Assembly (NCBI GenBank): GCA_028224375.1
Contig: JAOIVW010000001.1
Span: 62,001 to 126,000, forward strand
DNA length: 64,000 nucleotides
From: Hellea sp.
Lineage (GTDB): Bacteria; Pseudomonadota; Alphaproteobacteria; Caulobacterales; Maricaulaceae
Direction of reading: 5' to 3'
A program made the position numbers and the translations under genes. Below, in pieces: positions 55,740-64,000 of this stretch. The notes beneath the pieces were generated by a model that was not told the origin of the DNA, made no database searches, and saw only the letters and a list, made by a program, of their open reading frames with translations. Within the stretch, counting starts at the first letter, position 1, and every line of letters begins with the position of its first letter.

Positions 55740-56780
55740 ATGACTGAAGACCGTATCATATCAAACGAACCTCAAGTCGGGGACGGGCGTGACCGTGCGT
55801 TGCGGCCATTGTCTTTTGGCGATTTTGTCGGGCAAAAGAGCGCGATAAAAAATTTAAAAGTCTATGTAGAAGCGGCGCGGCGGCGGGAAGAGCCTTTGGA
55901 TCATTTACTCCTCTCTGGTCCGCCCGGACTGGGTAAGACAACATTATCTCAAATCGTGGCGCGAGAGCTTGGCGTGAATTTCCGCTCGACCTCTGGTCCT
56001 GTGATTTCCAAAGCGGGAGACTTGGCGGCGCTGCTGACCAATCTCGAACCGCGCGATGTTCTTTTTATTGACGAAATTCACCGCCTTAATCCTGTAGTCG
56101 AAGAGGTGCTTTATCCCGCCATGGAAGATTTTGAGCTCGACCTTATTATAGGGGAAGGACCAGCGGCGCGCTCTATCAAGATTGATCTCGCGCCCTTTAC
56201 ATTAATTGGCGCGACCACACGAGCAGGGCTACTCGCTACGCCATTGCGGGACCGTTTCGGAATTCCTGTGCGGCTCGAATTTTATGATACCGAAGAACTG
56301 ACCAAGATTGTCCTGCGCGGGGCGGGGAAGCTCGATATGGATATGACGGCGGATGGCGGACGTGAAATTGCCCGCCGTGCACGCGGAACGCCGAGGGTTG
56401 CGGGGCGGCTCCTGCGCCGCGTGCGTGACCTCGCCGAAGATAATGGTCATACGACAATTGATAAGGCGGCTGCCGATGCCGCGCTCATTCGTTTGGGTGT
56501 TGATGATATTGGCCTCGATAAGCAAGATATGCGCTATCTCCACGCGCTTTGCGAAATGTTTGGCGGCGGCCCTGTTGGGGCGGATACGCTCGCGGCGGCA
56601 CTTAGTGAGGCCCGTGATGCGCTGGAAGACGTCATTGAACCCTACCTCATTCAGCAGGGATTTTTGCAGCGCACGCCAAGGGGCCGCGTGGCGACCGCGA
56701 GAGCCTTTGCGCATTTAGGATTGCAAGCGCCTGTTCAGCCTATTGCGCCGCAACTGTTTGGAGATGGTACAGATGGATAA
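55740..56780 (+). CDS. ruvB: Holliday junction helicase RuvB, 346 aa
   Basis: Hexameric AAA+ motor. The protein starts at [11 protein letters not shown]; the longer open frame runs into the repeat element. Walker [13 protein letters not shown], Walker [11 protein letters not shown], sensor/Arg finger region [20 protein letters not shown], and winged-helix C-terminus [17 protein letters not shown] are all intact. Its own ribosome site would have been displaced by the insertion, so translation may now depend on bases at the element edge. Confidence 0.96.
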   Translation: MTEDRIISNEPQVGDGRDRALRPLSFGDFVGQKSAIKNLKVYVEAARRREEPLDHLLLSGPPGLGKTTLSQIVARELGVNFRSTSGPVISKAGDLAALLTNLEPRDVLFIDEIHRLNPVVEEVLYPAMEDFELDLIIGEGPAARSIKIDLAPFTLIGATTRAGLLATPLRDRFGIPVRLEFYDTEELTKIVLRGAGKLDMDMTADGGREIARRARGTPRVAGRLLRRVRDLAEDNGHTTIDKAAADAALIRLGVDDIGLDKQDMRYLHALCEMFGGGPVGADTLAAALSEARDALEDVIEPYLIQQGFLQRTPRGRVATARAFAHLGLQAPVQPIAPQLFGDGTDG

Positions 56781-57234
56781 CTCTGGGCCAGCCGAAGAAC
56801 CGACAATGGGCGCGCTTCACGGGCGGGAACATCACTATCCCTTGCGTGTTTTCTATGAGGACACCGATTTTACGGGCATTGTTTATTACGCCAATTATCT
56901 GCGCTTTTTTGAGCGCGCGCGGAGTAGTTTTTTTCGCCTCGTCGGCTTTCATCACTCCGAGCTTTGGGACGGGGATGACCCGCTCGCCTTTGCCATTCGT
57001 AAGATAGAACTCGAATATAAAAAGCCTGCCCGTATTGATGACCACTTAACGATTGTGACAACTTATGATTCATTTAAAGGCGCGCGGCTCTGGGTCTCCC
57101 AAGCCTGTTATCGCGGCGATGAGTTGTTAGTTACAGCGATTAGTGAAGCGGCTTCCATCACGCCAGAGGGGAGGCCGAAGAGGGCACCCAAGTGGATGAT
57201 TGAAAAGCTTGGGCCTTATTTATTAGGGTCTTAG
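56773..57234 (+). CDS. ybgC: YbgC-type acyl-CoA thioesterase, 153 aa
   Basis: Hotdog-fold thioesterase of the Tol-Pal cluster. Signature [19 protein letters not shown] with the catalytic Asp, then [11 protein letters not shown] and [20 protein letters not shown]. Start at 56773 overlaps the ruvB stop by eight bases. In most alphaproteobacteria tolQ follows next; here about 3.5 kb of other genes intervene. Confidence 0.92.
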   Translation: MDNSGPAEEPTMGALHGREHHYPLRVFYEDTDFTGIVYYANYLRFFERARSSFFRLVGFHHSELWDGDDPLAFAIRKIELEYKKPARIDDHLTIVTTYDSFKGARLWVSQACYRGDELLVTAISEAASITPEGRPKRAPKWMIEKLGPYLLGS

Positions 57235-57286
57235 TTTGATGTTCACCTAAATTGACATCTGCAATTTCTAATTTTATGCCATAATT

Positions 57287-58339
57287 ATGCGATTCAAGTA
57301 TTTTAAGCCGCTTTTGTTGATACCAGTATTGATTGCCGTAGGATGTTCTCAGCAGGTAGAGGCACCGCCCGGGCCTAAGCCTTATGTGACAAACGCCGCA
57401 TATGTTCTAGATGCGATGAAAAATAACAAAACTTCTGCTGTCGCGTTTCAGGTTAAGCCCATTCGAACGACGGCTTGCGAGTCAATGTATATTGAGTTTG
57501 GTCAGCAAAACTCTGAAGGTCAGTGGGACGTCACCAATGCCGTTTTTCCTGGGAAAAATAGTCTTGATAATTTTGGACAAGACAAGCTCATGGACCAAAT
57601 TCATTTTGTTGAAGTAGACGGTCAAGGAGAGTTTGGCGTCCTTGCCTTTGGCTGCAAGCCCTACGGACAAGAACTAAAAACTTATAGAGGCCTTCAGGCA
57701 ACATTTACAGTCGATTACGGGCGTTTGAACTACATTGGTGAATTGGCTTTAATTCCTGAAGGAAGAGAATTTTCTACTGTTGAGGTGGCTAATCGAACTG
57801 AATTTGCCAAAAAACAGATTCAAGCTCAACTACCTGACCTTGAGCCGTTTTTTCAAGAAAACATCATGGAAAAATATGTGCCCAAGTTATCAAAGGAGCT
57901 CCAAGCTGCCCTTGATGCGATGGATGCTCAAACTAAGGCGCTACAACCCTTACTGAATTTGCGTAATGCAGTCGCCCGGGACCTGAATTCCGTCAATACC
58001 GAATTGCATAATTGGAAGGTTACTTATGGTTATGTCGACGCAAATACACCAAGGGATGTTGAAAAAAAATTTAAACTCATTATCCGAAAGAAAGGTGCGT
58101 TAAAGGCTAAACTCGCGTTGCATGACACGTTTATAGATGAAGGCAGAAATCTGCGATATGTAAAGCGATATATGTTTCTGTTAGATGACTATGAAAAAAA
58201 GCAGGAAAAATATAGAGCCGAGCTTGGAGACAAGTTTCCAAGCTTTAAAGATAAACCGAGTGCTAAAGCAATTGAATTAATGTGGGATATGACTGAGGCT
58301 CAAGATGCTCTTAGAACTTTTAAAGAGAATAACCCATAA
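57287..58339 (+). CDS. Hypothetical lipoprotein with helical C-terminus, 350 aa
   Basis: Lipobox LIAVGC (Cys20). The N-terminal half (residues 25-170) looks beta-rich and contains two cysteines; the C-terminal half is long helices (NIMEKYVPKLSKELQAALDA, ALQPLLNLRNAVARDLNSVN, YVKRYMFLLDDYEKKQEKYR) that suggest coiled coil. No family recognised. It lies in the Tol gene cluster behind ybgC and may be an envelope partner. Confidence 0.65.
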   Translation: MRFKYFKPLLLIPVLIAVGCSQQVEAPPGPKPYVTNAAYVLDAMKNNKTSAVAFQVKPIRTTACESMYIEFGQQNSEGQWDVTNAVFPGKNSLDNFGQDKLMDQIHFVEVDGQGEFGVLAFGCKPYGQELKTYRGLQATFTVDYGRLNYIGELALIPEGREFSTVEVANRTEFAKKQIQAQLPDLEPFFQENIMEKYVPKLSKELQAALDAMDAQTKALQPLLNLRNAVARDLNSVNTELHNWKVTYGYVDANTPRDVEKKFKLIIRKKGALKAKLALHDTFIDEGRNLRYVKRYMFLLDDYEKKQEKYRAELGDKFPSFKDKPSAKAIELMWDMTEAQDALRTFKENNP

Positions 58340-58342
58340 GGG

Positions 58343-58873
58343 ATGACCCAGCCCCCCCACACACCCTTTACCCCATGGGCATCTCGCCCCACAGCTGATG
58401 TGCGCCGGGCCTCGCAAGCGCAATATATGCATGGCATGACAGAAATTCTTGCCGCCGAAGGCCCGATGCAGGCGTTGTCTCTTTTTCAGATTTACGGCAA
58501 GGCGAGCGGCGTTATGAAATTGGCCGCGCCTGTGCGTAAGTTGTGTGAAAGGACTTTGTTGGCGGGGGTAAAAGCGGGCGAGATTGTTCTGGAAAAGGAA
58601 GAGGATAGTGAGGTCGAGGGGCCAGAAGACTCCGTCGGCTGGATTGTGCGCTTGCCCGACCAACCCCGTGTCATTGTCCGTGATCTCGGCAATCGTGGCT
58701 TTGCCGATATTCCCATGAGTGAACTAGCGGCGCTCGTCCTCGAAATTCGCACCCAAGATGAATTTATGGGCCGCGAGGATATTTACCGCGCCGTGCTGGA
58801 TCATTATGGCCTGCAAAAACTCACCGCGCTCGTCCGCCGCCGCTTGGACAAAGTGCTGCAGGTTTATTTCTAA
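58343..58873 (+). CDS. Hypothetical protein in tol cluster, 176 aa
   Basis: Starts three bases after the lipoprotein stop, so it is probably co-transcribed. Soluble and mostly helical; an acidic central patch (VLEKEEDSEVEGPEDS) precedes a C-terminal helical block (GREDIYRAVLDHYGLQKLTA followed by VRRRLDKVL). I do not recognise a family. Codon use matches the core genome. Confidence 0.6.
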   Translation: MTQPPHTPFTPWASRPTADVRRASQAQYMHGMTEILAAEGPMQALSLFQIYGKASGVMKLAAPVRKLCERTLLAGVKAGEIVLEKEEDSEVEGPEDSVGWIVRLPDQPRVIVRDLGNRGFADIPMSELAALVLEIRTQDEFMGREDIYRAVLDHYGLQKLTALVRRRLDKVLQVYF

Positions 58874-58946
58874 CCTTTCCAAAGCCTGTCTTAAATCTTG
58901 CCCTAAGTTAAGTTGCAGATCCAGCCAGTAGAACTCACAAGTCGTC

Positions 58947-59813
58947 ATGGCTGCTTTGGGGAGAATTGCGGGGTTTGAACCGCTTAGGCAAGAGGACCTT
59001 CTTCGTATAGCCATAGCAATGCTCATGGCCTTGGGGCTTCATTTGCTTTTATTTCGAATGATGATGTTTGAAACGCCTAAGCCTTTTGAAGTTAAAGAAG
59101 ATGTCATTGCGGTTGAGCTTGTGACCTTTTCGTCAACGGCGACGACAATTACGCCCGAAGATCTTCCGTTGGAAATTGACGACGCGCCTGCTCAGCCGCC
59201 GCCTAACGTCAAACCTAAAGCTAAGCCTGCTCCGCCAACTCCACCGCGCGAAACAGTTCAAACGCCAGACATTTTGGCGTCCTCTCGGGCCGCGACGGTT
59301 GAAGATGAGGGCAATGCCGTTCCATTGCCTGAAACAGGAACGACGTCAGAAGAGTCTCAGCGCGCCGCGAACCAAGCACGGATTGATGAAGGCCTTAAGG
59401 CTCTGGCAACTGAGTTGGCGTGCTTTAAAGGTTTCACAACTGACTGTGCAGATATGCGAAAAGATGTTTTTGAAGAGTTTCAGATGACGGAGACGGACAA
59501 GGTTTACACTAAAAAATATGCTCATACTGGCATGCCAGTCGAATTTTACGGTATGAGCGAACGTCAGATACGGGCGAAGCTAAATGTACCTAATGCTGGG
59601 GAGAATGGATTATACATTCCTTTTACGAATATCGGCATTGATGGCGGAATCTGGGATGCTTTGCATGGTGTAAATAAAGGATGCGAGTGGAAAGCTGCTG
59701 GTATTGACGAAAGAGGCAAATATAACCCCATAAAAGACTGTCCTGATTATTTGCCTGCCGCTAGAGAAGACCGAGACAGGCGAAATAAGTTCCAAAGACA
59801 GGCTATAAAATGA
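58947..59813 (+). CDS. TonB/TolA-like transmembrane protein, 288 aa
   Basis: N-terminal transmembrane helix (IAIAMLMALGLHLLLF, residues 22-37), then a Pro/Ala/Lys linker (PPPNVKPKAKPAPPTPPRE) that could span the periplasm, then a Cys-containing C-terminal domain (residues 150-288). The layout is that of TonB/TolA energy transducers, but the C-terminal fold is not TonB_C by eye. Encoded just upstream of tolQRA. The stop overlaps the next gene as ATGA. Confidence 0.6.
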   Translation: MAALGRIAGFEPLRQEDLLRIAIAMLMALGLHLLLFRMMMFETPKPFEVKEDVIAVELVTFSSTATTITPEDLPLEIDDAPAQPPPNVKPKAKPAPPTPPRETVQTPDILASSRAATVEDEGNAVPLPETGTTSEESQRAANQARIDEGLKALATELACFKGFTTDCADMRKDVFEEFQMTETDKVYTKKYAHTGMPVEFYGMSERQIRAKLNVPNAGENGLYIPFTNIGIDGGIWDALHGVNKGCEWKAAGIDERGKYNPIKDCPDYLPAAREDRDRRNKFQRQAIK

Positions 59814-60157
59814 CACGTGACACACTTTTCCTTTTACCACCTGGGTTCTTTGATAATAAGCGGCGGGAATATTGTCCTGAATGTGCGGAAATTTGGGGAC
59901 TCTTGAGCTATTATCCAGCCATCAAGGAAAGCTTGCAGGTTATATATCAGCCTATCGCTAAACCGCGTGCTGATATTGTGATGCTATTGGGGGATAAAAA
60001 TCAAAACTGCCCGACATTAGTTTTGGCCGAAGATAGCCCTCATTTCGACAATTGCGGGATTATGCAAAAAAGCGGGCACCGTTTTATCAACAATGCCCGC
60101 GATATAGGTCGCTATTATAGTCAGCGTTTTGGAACGGCTACGCCGCGCGGCTCATAA
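59810..60157 (+). CDS. DUF3088 family protein, 115 aa
   Basis: Opening RDTLFLLPPGFFDNKRREY followed by CPECAEIWGLLSYYP is characteristic of DUF3088, a thioredoxin-like family with a CxxC. The rest includes NQNCPTLVLAEDSPHF. Redox activity is inferred from the motif only. Coupled to the previous gene by an ATGA overlap. Confidence 0.8.
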   Translation: MTRDTLFLLPPGFFDNKRREYCPECAEIWGLLSYYPAIKESLQVIYQPIAKPRADIVMLLGDKNQNCPTLVLAEDSPHFDNCGIMQKSGHRFINNARDIGRYYSQRFGTATPRGS

Positions 60158-60163
60158 AGGAGG

Positions 60164-60535
60164 CTAACCGCCACCTTCGAGGATTTCTCCTTCACCTGGT
60201 CCGACATTTCCTCTCACGACATTTTCGCAAATGTCCAAAATTTCACGGCCTTCACTATTTACATAGAATACCTGGGCCGGTTTGACGACGATAGTGCGTT
60301 TTAATCTGGCGGATTCGATATCACCATATTCACCATTATCAATACCTGTGGAGTAATATTGAACTTTCGTTTCTGCCGGGACGGTTACTCTTTGCAAAGT
60401 TGAAACGGGCGCGCAGGTCCGCACGGGCTCAGGCGGAACGACGATAACCGGTTCGGGCAGAGGTTCTGGAACAGTTGAACAAGCGGCGAGGCTTGTCATG
60501 ATTGCGGCGCTTAAAAGCCAGGCTGTGCGAGTCAT
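60164..60535 (-). CDS. Small lipoprotein, 123 aa
   Basis: Start at 60535 behind GGAG. Lipobox SLAACS (Cys about 19), then a Pro/Glu/Val-rich segment (STVPEPLPEPVIVVPPEPVR) and a short beta-rich domain with two cysteines. The end is Gly/Glu-rich. No family recognised. It interrupts the plus-strand run of Tol-cluster genes and is divergent from tolQ, with 238 bases between; that gap carries the tolQ promoter and a GANTC site (GAATC, 60749). Confidence 0.6.
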   Translation of the reverse strand: MTRTAWLLSAAIMTSLAACSTVPEPLPEPVIVVPPEPVRTCAPVSTLQRVTVPAETKVQYYSTGIDNGEYGDIESARLKRTIVVKPAQVFYVNSEGREILDICENVVRGNVGPGEGEILEGGG

Positions 60536-60773
60536 AATTATCTCCATTTGTGTCAGACTATCACAGAGTGCGCCTGAATTGTGTCTGAATGTGTGAATTT
60601 TTGTGACAAATGCCATAAATGTACCTTGTTTAAGGACATGGTTAAGACTTTGTTTCTATCCTGCGAATGTTACAGCCTCTTAATTAGCCCTGGCGCCAGG
60701 AATGCCCTTAAATCCGTATATAATAAAAGCTAGTCTCGCCTAAGACGCGAATCAGCCATTTGGAAGAAAAGTT

Positions 60774-61502
60774 ATGTTATTGATTGAATTAGTCATGCAG
60801 TCCGCAAGTTTGGAGCCAATTGCTAACGGTGACTTCTCCTTTTGGTCGCTCTTCACCCGCGCCGATTGGGTCGTCAAAGCGGTTATGATTATTCTGGTTG
60901 CGGCGTCTTTCTGGTCTTGGGGGATTGCTGTTGATAAAGCGATTACGATGTTTTTGCTAAAACGGCGCGCAACGGCCTTTGAGGATACGTTCTGGTCAGG
61001 CAAAACTTTGGATGAGCTTTCAACAGGTCTAGCAGGAGATACGCGCGATCCTATGGCCCGAGTCTTTGCAGCGGCGATGCGCGAATATGAAGAGAGTAAG
61101 ACCATGCCGCGCACAGATGCAGTCAGTGTGTCCTCTCAGCAACGGATTGATAGTGTTATGAACCTCGTCGTGAACCGCGAGATGGCAAAGGCTGAACGCG
61201 GTATGTCGGTTTTGGCGACTGTCGGCTCTGCGTCAGTCTTTATCGGTCTTTTCGGAACGGTTTGGGGCATCATGAATGCCTTCCGCGCTATTGCCGCCTC
61301 TCAAAACACCAGCCTGACCGTTGTGGCCCCTGGTATTGCCGAAGCTTTGTTTGCGACGGCCTTGGGCCTGATTGCCGCTATCCCAGCCGTTATATTCTAT
61401 AATAGCTATTCTACGGATTTGGATAAATATTCTGGCCGCCTAGAAGGATATGCCGATGAGCTTTCCGCGATATTGTCCCGTAAAATAAGCAAGGGTGGGT
61501 AG
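60774..61502 (+). CDS. tolQ: Tol-Pal system protein TolQ
   Basis: Inner membrane proton-channel subunit of the Tol motor (MotA/TolQ/ExbB family). Three transmembrane segments: about residues 30-50, 140-162 (ATVGSASVFIGLFGTVWGIM) and 180-200 (GIAEALFATALGLIAAIPAV). The conserved block LSTVGSAS-type here reads LATVGSAS. Length 242. It begins the operon tolQ-tolR-tolA-tolB. The ATG lies behind GGAAGAAAA. Confidence 0.95.
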   Translation: MLLIELVMQSASLEPIANGDFSFWSLFTRADWVVKAVMIILVAASFWSWGIAVDKAITMFLLKRRATAFEDTFWSGKTLDELSTGLAGDTRDPMARVFAAAMREYEESKTMPRTDAVSVSSQQRIDSVMNLVVNREMAKAERGMSVLATVGSASVFIGLFGTVWGIMNAFRAIAASQNTSLTVVAPGIAEALFATALGLIAAIPAVIFYNSYSTDLDKYSGRLEGYADELSAILSRKISKGG

Positions 61503-61507
61503 CCGCT

Positions 61508-61960
61508 ATGGGCATGAGTGCAGGATCAATGGGCGGTAATCGCCGCGGAGGACGTCGCCGCTCAAGCCGACGCGGAAGGTTGAACTCGGAAATCAATGTC
61601 ACGCCCTTGGTGGATGTTATGCTTGTGCTGCTGATTGTTTTCATGATTGCCGCGCCGCTTCTCTCTGTTGGCGTTCCCGTTGAACTACCCAAGACAGATG
61701 CCAAAGCGCTCCCCTCGCAACAAGAACCCATTACAATTACGGTAGATTTTGAAGGCGGTGTCTTCATTCAAGACGAGGAGATTTCACTTGATGATCTTGC
61801 AACGCGTCTCATCGCAGTTTCAACGAATGGCTATGAAGAGCGTATTTATCTGCGCGGAGACCGCGATACAGATTACGGTGAAGTGATGAAAGTCATGGCC
61901 CGTATCAATACGGCTGGTTTTACCAATATTGGTCTCGTTACGGATCCGATCAACCAATAG
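61508..61960 (+). CDS. tolR: Tol-Pal system protein TolR
   Basis: Single-helix partner of TolQ. Arg/Ser/Gly-rich N-terminus, then INVTPLVDVMLVLLIVFMIA with the proton-carrying Asp, and a periplasmic domain (residues 60-150). It starts six bases after tolQ and its stop is directly followed by the tolA start. Confidence 0.95.
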   Translation: MGMSAGSMGGNRRGGRRRSSRRGRLNSEINVTPLVDVMLVLLIVFMIAAPLLSVGVPVELPKTDAKALPSQQEPITITVDFEGGVFIQDEEISLDDLATRLIAVSTNGYEERIYLRGDRDTDYGEVMKVMARINTAGFTNIGLVTDPINQ

Positions 61961-62806
61961 ATGAAACTCGGCTTGCCCATATCCTTTGTCTTGCATGGCG
62001 CGGCTATTTTTGGCGGTCTGTTTATCTATAAGGGCGGTGTAAGACCTTTGCCAGAAACACGCATTATCCCGATTGAGATTGTAAGTGTCGCTGAGACGAC
62101 GAATATCCGAGCGGCTGTAAAAGCGCCCAAACCTGAAAAAATATCGCCGCCAGACACCGAGCCGATGACACTTGAAACGCCCATGGAAAACGCACCTGAG
62201 GAAGCGGACGCGATTGAAGCTGCAAAAGAGGTAGTGAAAGAACCTGTTGAAATTGTGAAAGAGGCCGAAGTTAAAATTCTTGATGCGACGGCGCTGCCCA
62301 TTCCTGAAAAAGAATTGGAAACGAAGCCTGAAGAGCCAGAGGCCCCAACCTTTGATTTAGATAAGCTAGCCTCAATGGTCGATCTGTCCCGCGAAACAGC
62401 GCCCGAAAAGAACCAGCAAAAAGTGCTTCAATCGGAAAGCAATAATTACGTATTTGCAGAACAATCTCTGGCGGGCTCAGGTGAGGGCACGGCCATGACC
62501 GTCAATGAAATGGACGCGTTGCAATCAGCCATGTATAAATGCTGGCGCATGCCTGCGGATGCCAAAAATGCAGAAAAACTTGTGGTGCGCTTGGCTGTAA
62601 AAATTCTGCCTGATGGCTATGTGCAGGATGTCAAGATTATCGATAGTGCGCGGCAACGCCGTAATGACCCTGGTAACCCCTTTTGGGATGTGGCGGAACA
62701 ACGCGCGGTACGGGCCGTTTCGCAATGCGGCCCTTATGATTTTCTACCTGCGGAAAAATATAGCCAGTGGAAAGATATGACCCTAAACTTCCGCCCGGAT
62801 GTATAA
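61961..62806 (+). CDS. tolA: Tol-Pal system protein TolA
   Basis: Membrane-anchored N-terminus (LPISFVLHGAAIFGGLFIYK), a long Glu/Pro/Lys/Ala-rich linker to about residue 150 that reaches across the periplasm, and a C-terminal domain with EMDALQSAMYKCWRMPADAK and AVRAVSQCGPYDFLPAEKY. The two cysteines in the C-terminal domain probably pair. Start abuts the tolR stop. Confidence 0.9.
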   Translation: MKLGLPISFVLHGAAIFGGLFIYKGGVRPLPETRIIPIEIVSVAETTNIRAAVKAPKPEKISPPDTEPMTLETPMENAPEEADAIEAAKEVVKEPVEIVKEAEVKILDATALPIPEKELETKPEEPEAPTFDLDKLASMVDLSRETAPEKNQQKVLQSESNNYVFAEQSLAGSGEGTAMTVNEMDALQSAMYKCWRMPADAKNAEKLVVRLAVKILPDGYVQDVKIIDSARQRRNDPGNPFWDVAEQRAVRAVSQCGPYDFLPAEKYSQWKDMTLNFRPDV

Positions 62807-62853
62807 ATGGGCTGTGATGCTTAGGTGTTTTATCTGAGCCAATGAAAAGGACT

Positions 62854-64000
62854 ATGAACTTGAAACATTTCATCATCTCGCTTTGGACAGCTTTTTGTGC
62901 GGCCTTATTGACCGTGGGAACAGCTCATGCGCAGCTCGAAATTGATATTACCAAAGGTAATATAGACCCGACGCCCATTGCGGTCCCTAGTTTTCTTGGA
63001 ACGGACACGCAGACTCGGGAATTGGGTCAGCAAATTGCCGAAGTTATCCGTGCGGATTTGGAACGCTCAGGACTTTTCAAGTCTCTTAACCCTGCAAGTT
63101 TTTTAGAAACACAGACGAATATCGACTATCAACCTACTTTTGCAGATTGGCGCGTGATTAAGGCGGAAGCCCTTGTCTCAGGCCGTATCGTAAAAGAAAG
63201 CCCAACTAAAATTCGTGTTGAATTTCGTCTTTGGGATATATTTGCAGGAAGTCAGCTGGCAGGCCTTCGCTTTGCCACGACGCCTGATAATTGGCGCCGC
63301 ACGGCCCACAAAGCCTCTGATGCAATTTATAAATCGTTGACTGGTGAAGAGGGTTATTTTGATAGCCGTATTGTCTTTATTGACGAAACAGGCCCCAAAA
63401 CAAACCGTAAAAAACGCCTCGCCATTATGGATCAAGACGGTCACGCGCCGCAATATCTCTTGGCAGGATCGGACCTTGTCCTCACGCCGCGCTTTTCCCC
63501 ATCCTCTCAAAAAATTACATTTATGAGCTATGAGAATATAACGCCACATGTTTACCTATTGGATATTGAAACGGGTCGACGTGAGCTGTTGGGGAACTTC
63601 CCAGGCATGACATTCGCGCCTCGTTTTTCTCATGATGGCAATCAACTAATTATGGCCATGGAAGGCAAGAGCGCTAATAGTGATATATACATTATGGATC
63701 TTCGTTCGCGTTCTACCACACGCCTGACGACTGACCCTTCCATTGATGTTTCAGCAAGTTTCTCTCCCGACGGACGCAAAATTGTTTTTAACTCTGATCG
63801 TGGCGGCTCGCCCCAACTCTACACAATGAATGCTGATGGTACGAACAAAAAGCGTATCAGCTTTGGTAAGGGCCGGTACAACTCGCCCGTTTGGTCACCA
63901 CGTGGAGATAAAATCGCTTTCGTCAAAAGCGGGGGCGGTAAGTTTTCTATAAGTGTCATGGATCCTGATGGCTCCAATGAACGTCAACTTACCGAGAGCT
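62854..64000 (+). CDS. tolB: Tol-Pal system protein TolB, partial at right edge
   Basis: Runs off the window. Start at the ATG behind AAAAGG; an ATG at 62842 is an in-frame alternative. Signal peptide (LWTAFCAALLTVGTAHA), amino-terminal domain (PIAVPSFLGTD, ADLERSGLFKSLN), and beta-propeller blades with PRFSPSSQKITFMSYENIT, ASFSPDGRKIVFNSDRGGSP and PVWSPRGDKIAFVK. Binds Pal and TolA to keep the outer membrane attached during division. pal is expected just outside. Confidence 0.95.
   Translation, partial: MNLKHFIISLWTAFCAALLTVGTAHAQLEIDITKGNIDPTPIAVPSFLGTDTQTRELGQQIAEVIRADLERSGLFKSLNPASFLETQTNIDYQPTFADWRVIKAEALVSGRIVKESPTKIRVEFRLWDIFAGSQLAGLRFATTPDNWRRTAHKASDAIYKSLTGEEGYFDSRIVFIDETGPKTNRKKRLAIMDQDGHAPQYLLAGSDLVLTPRFSPSSQKITFMSYENITPHVYLLDIETGRRELLGNFPGMTFAPRFSHDGNQLIMAMEGKSANSDIYIMDLRSRSTTRLTTDPSIDVSASFSPDGRKIVFNSDRGGSPQLYTMNADGTNKKRISFGKGRYNSPVWSPRGDKIAFVKSGGGKFSISVMDPDGSNERQLTES

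Noticed and set aside
55549-55743. 64-codon frame between ruvA and ruvB
   Set aside because: It is entirely made of the palindromic element; peptides such as SSPHLWGE are translations of the repeat.
60628-60644. TTAA-N8-TTAA upstream of tolQ as a CtrA box
   Set aside because: The spacer is eight bases, not seven, which breaks the consensus.

Overview
This window is chromosomal DNA from an alphaproteobacterium, most likely a marine, stalked or dimorphic member of the Maricaulales/Hyphomonadaceae type. The evidence is a CcrM-type GANTC methyltransferase, a PopZ polar organiser, near-perfect CtrA boxes (TTAA-N7-TTAA), DUF2853 and DUF2497 proteins, a RuvCAB plus Tol-Pal neighbourhood in alphaproteobacterial order, and marine traits (alginate lyase, Na+/H+ antiporter, SbtA bicarbonate transporter). 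Assignment below order level is inference.

Positions 1-7750 are accessory DNA, AT-richer than the rest. They hold small membrane and secreted proteins of unknown role, a small serine recombinase whose catalytic N-terminus lies upstream of its first ATG, a candidate oriT, a mobC-like gene overlapping a relaxase, a free-standing LuxR-type HTH protein, a membrane-anchored helical-repeat protein, and an ArdA antirestriction protein. Together they look like an integrated mobilizable element. Its left end is probably outside the window. A strong hairpin at 7726-7749 separates it from the core genome.

Positions 7900-26500 are core and semi-core: aldo/keto reductase, tRNA-Asp, a small LEPR-motif repeat protein, a LysR regulator, dsbA-like/dciA and mutY, DUF2853, ccrM with CtrA-like boxes, and an OxyR-like regulator without the redox cysteines but with an OxyR-like operator. 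Next come small genes and a structured leader before nhaA, which heads a cluster with an APC-permease/EIIA-like/RCK_C fusion, sbtA and sbtB (Na+ gradient and bicarbonate uptake). The region ends with tRNA-Cys, a PIMT-like gene, tolC and a very large popZ under a perfect CtrA box.

Positions 26600-50700 hold valS, which carries an in-frame palindromic repeat and a second compositionally odd block; another palindromic repeat follows it. Then come two DUF3137-like paralogues, alginate lyase, a hydrolase, a beta-barrel protein, a minus-strand block (DUF2145-like, xthA, methyltransferase, FKBP, CoxE-like VWA, Kazal lipoprotein, DUF533), a penicillin-acylase-family enzyme, katG, a double-DTG retropepsin lipoprotein, alr, an SDR and dnaB.

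Positions 50800-64000 hold two related envelope proteins, a YafK-like L,D-transpeptidase, and the ruvC-ruvA-ruvB-ybgC-tolQRAB supercluster. This cluster is interrupted twice: by a ChaN/EreA-like lipoprotein translationally coupled between ruvC and ruvA, and by four poorly known genes between ybgC and tolQ. A 149-bp element with perfect 24-bp inverted ends sits between ruvA and ruvB. tolB runs off the right edge.
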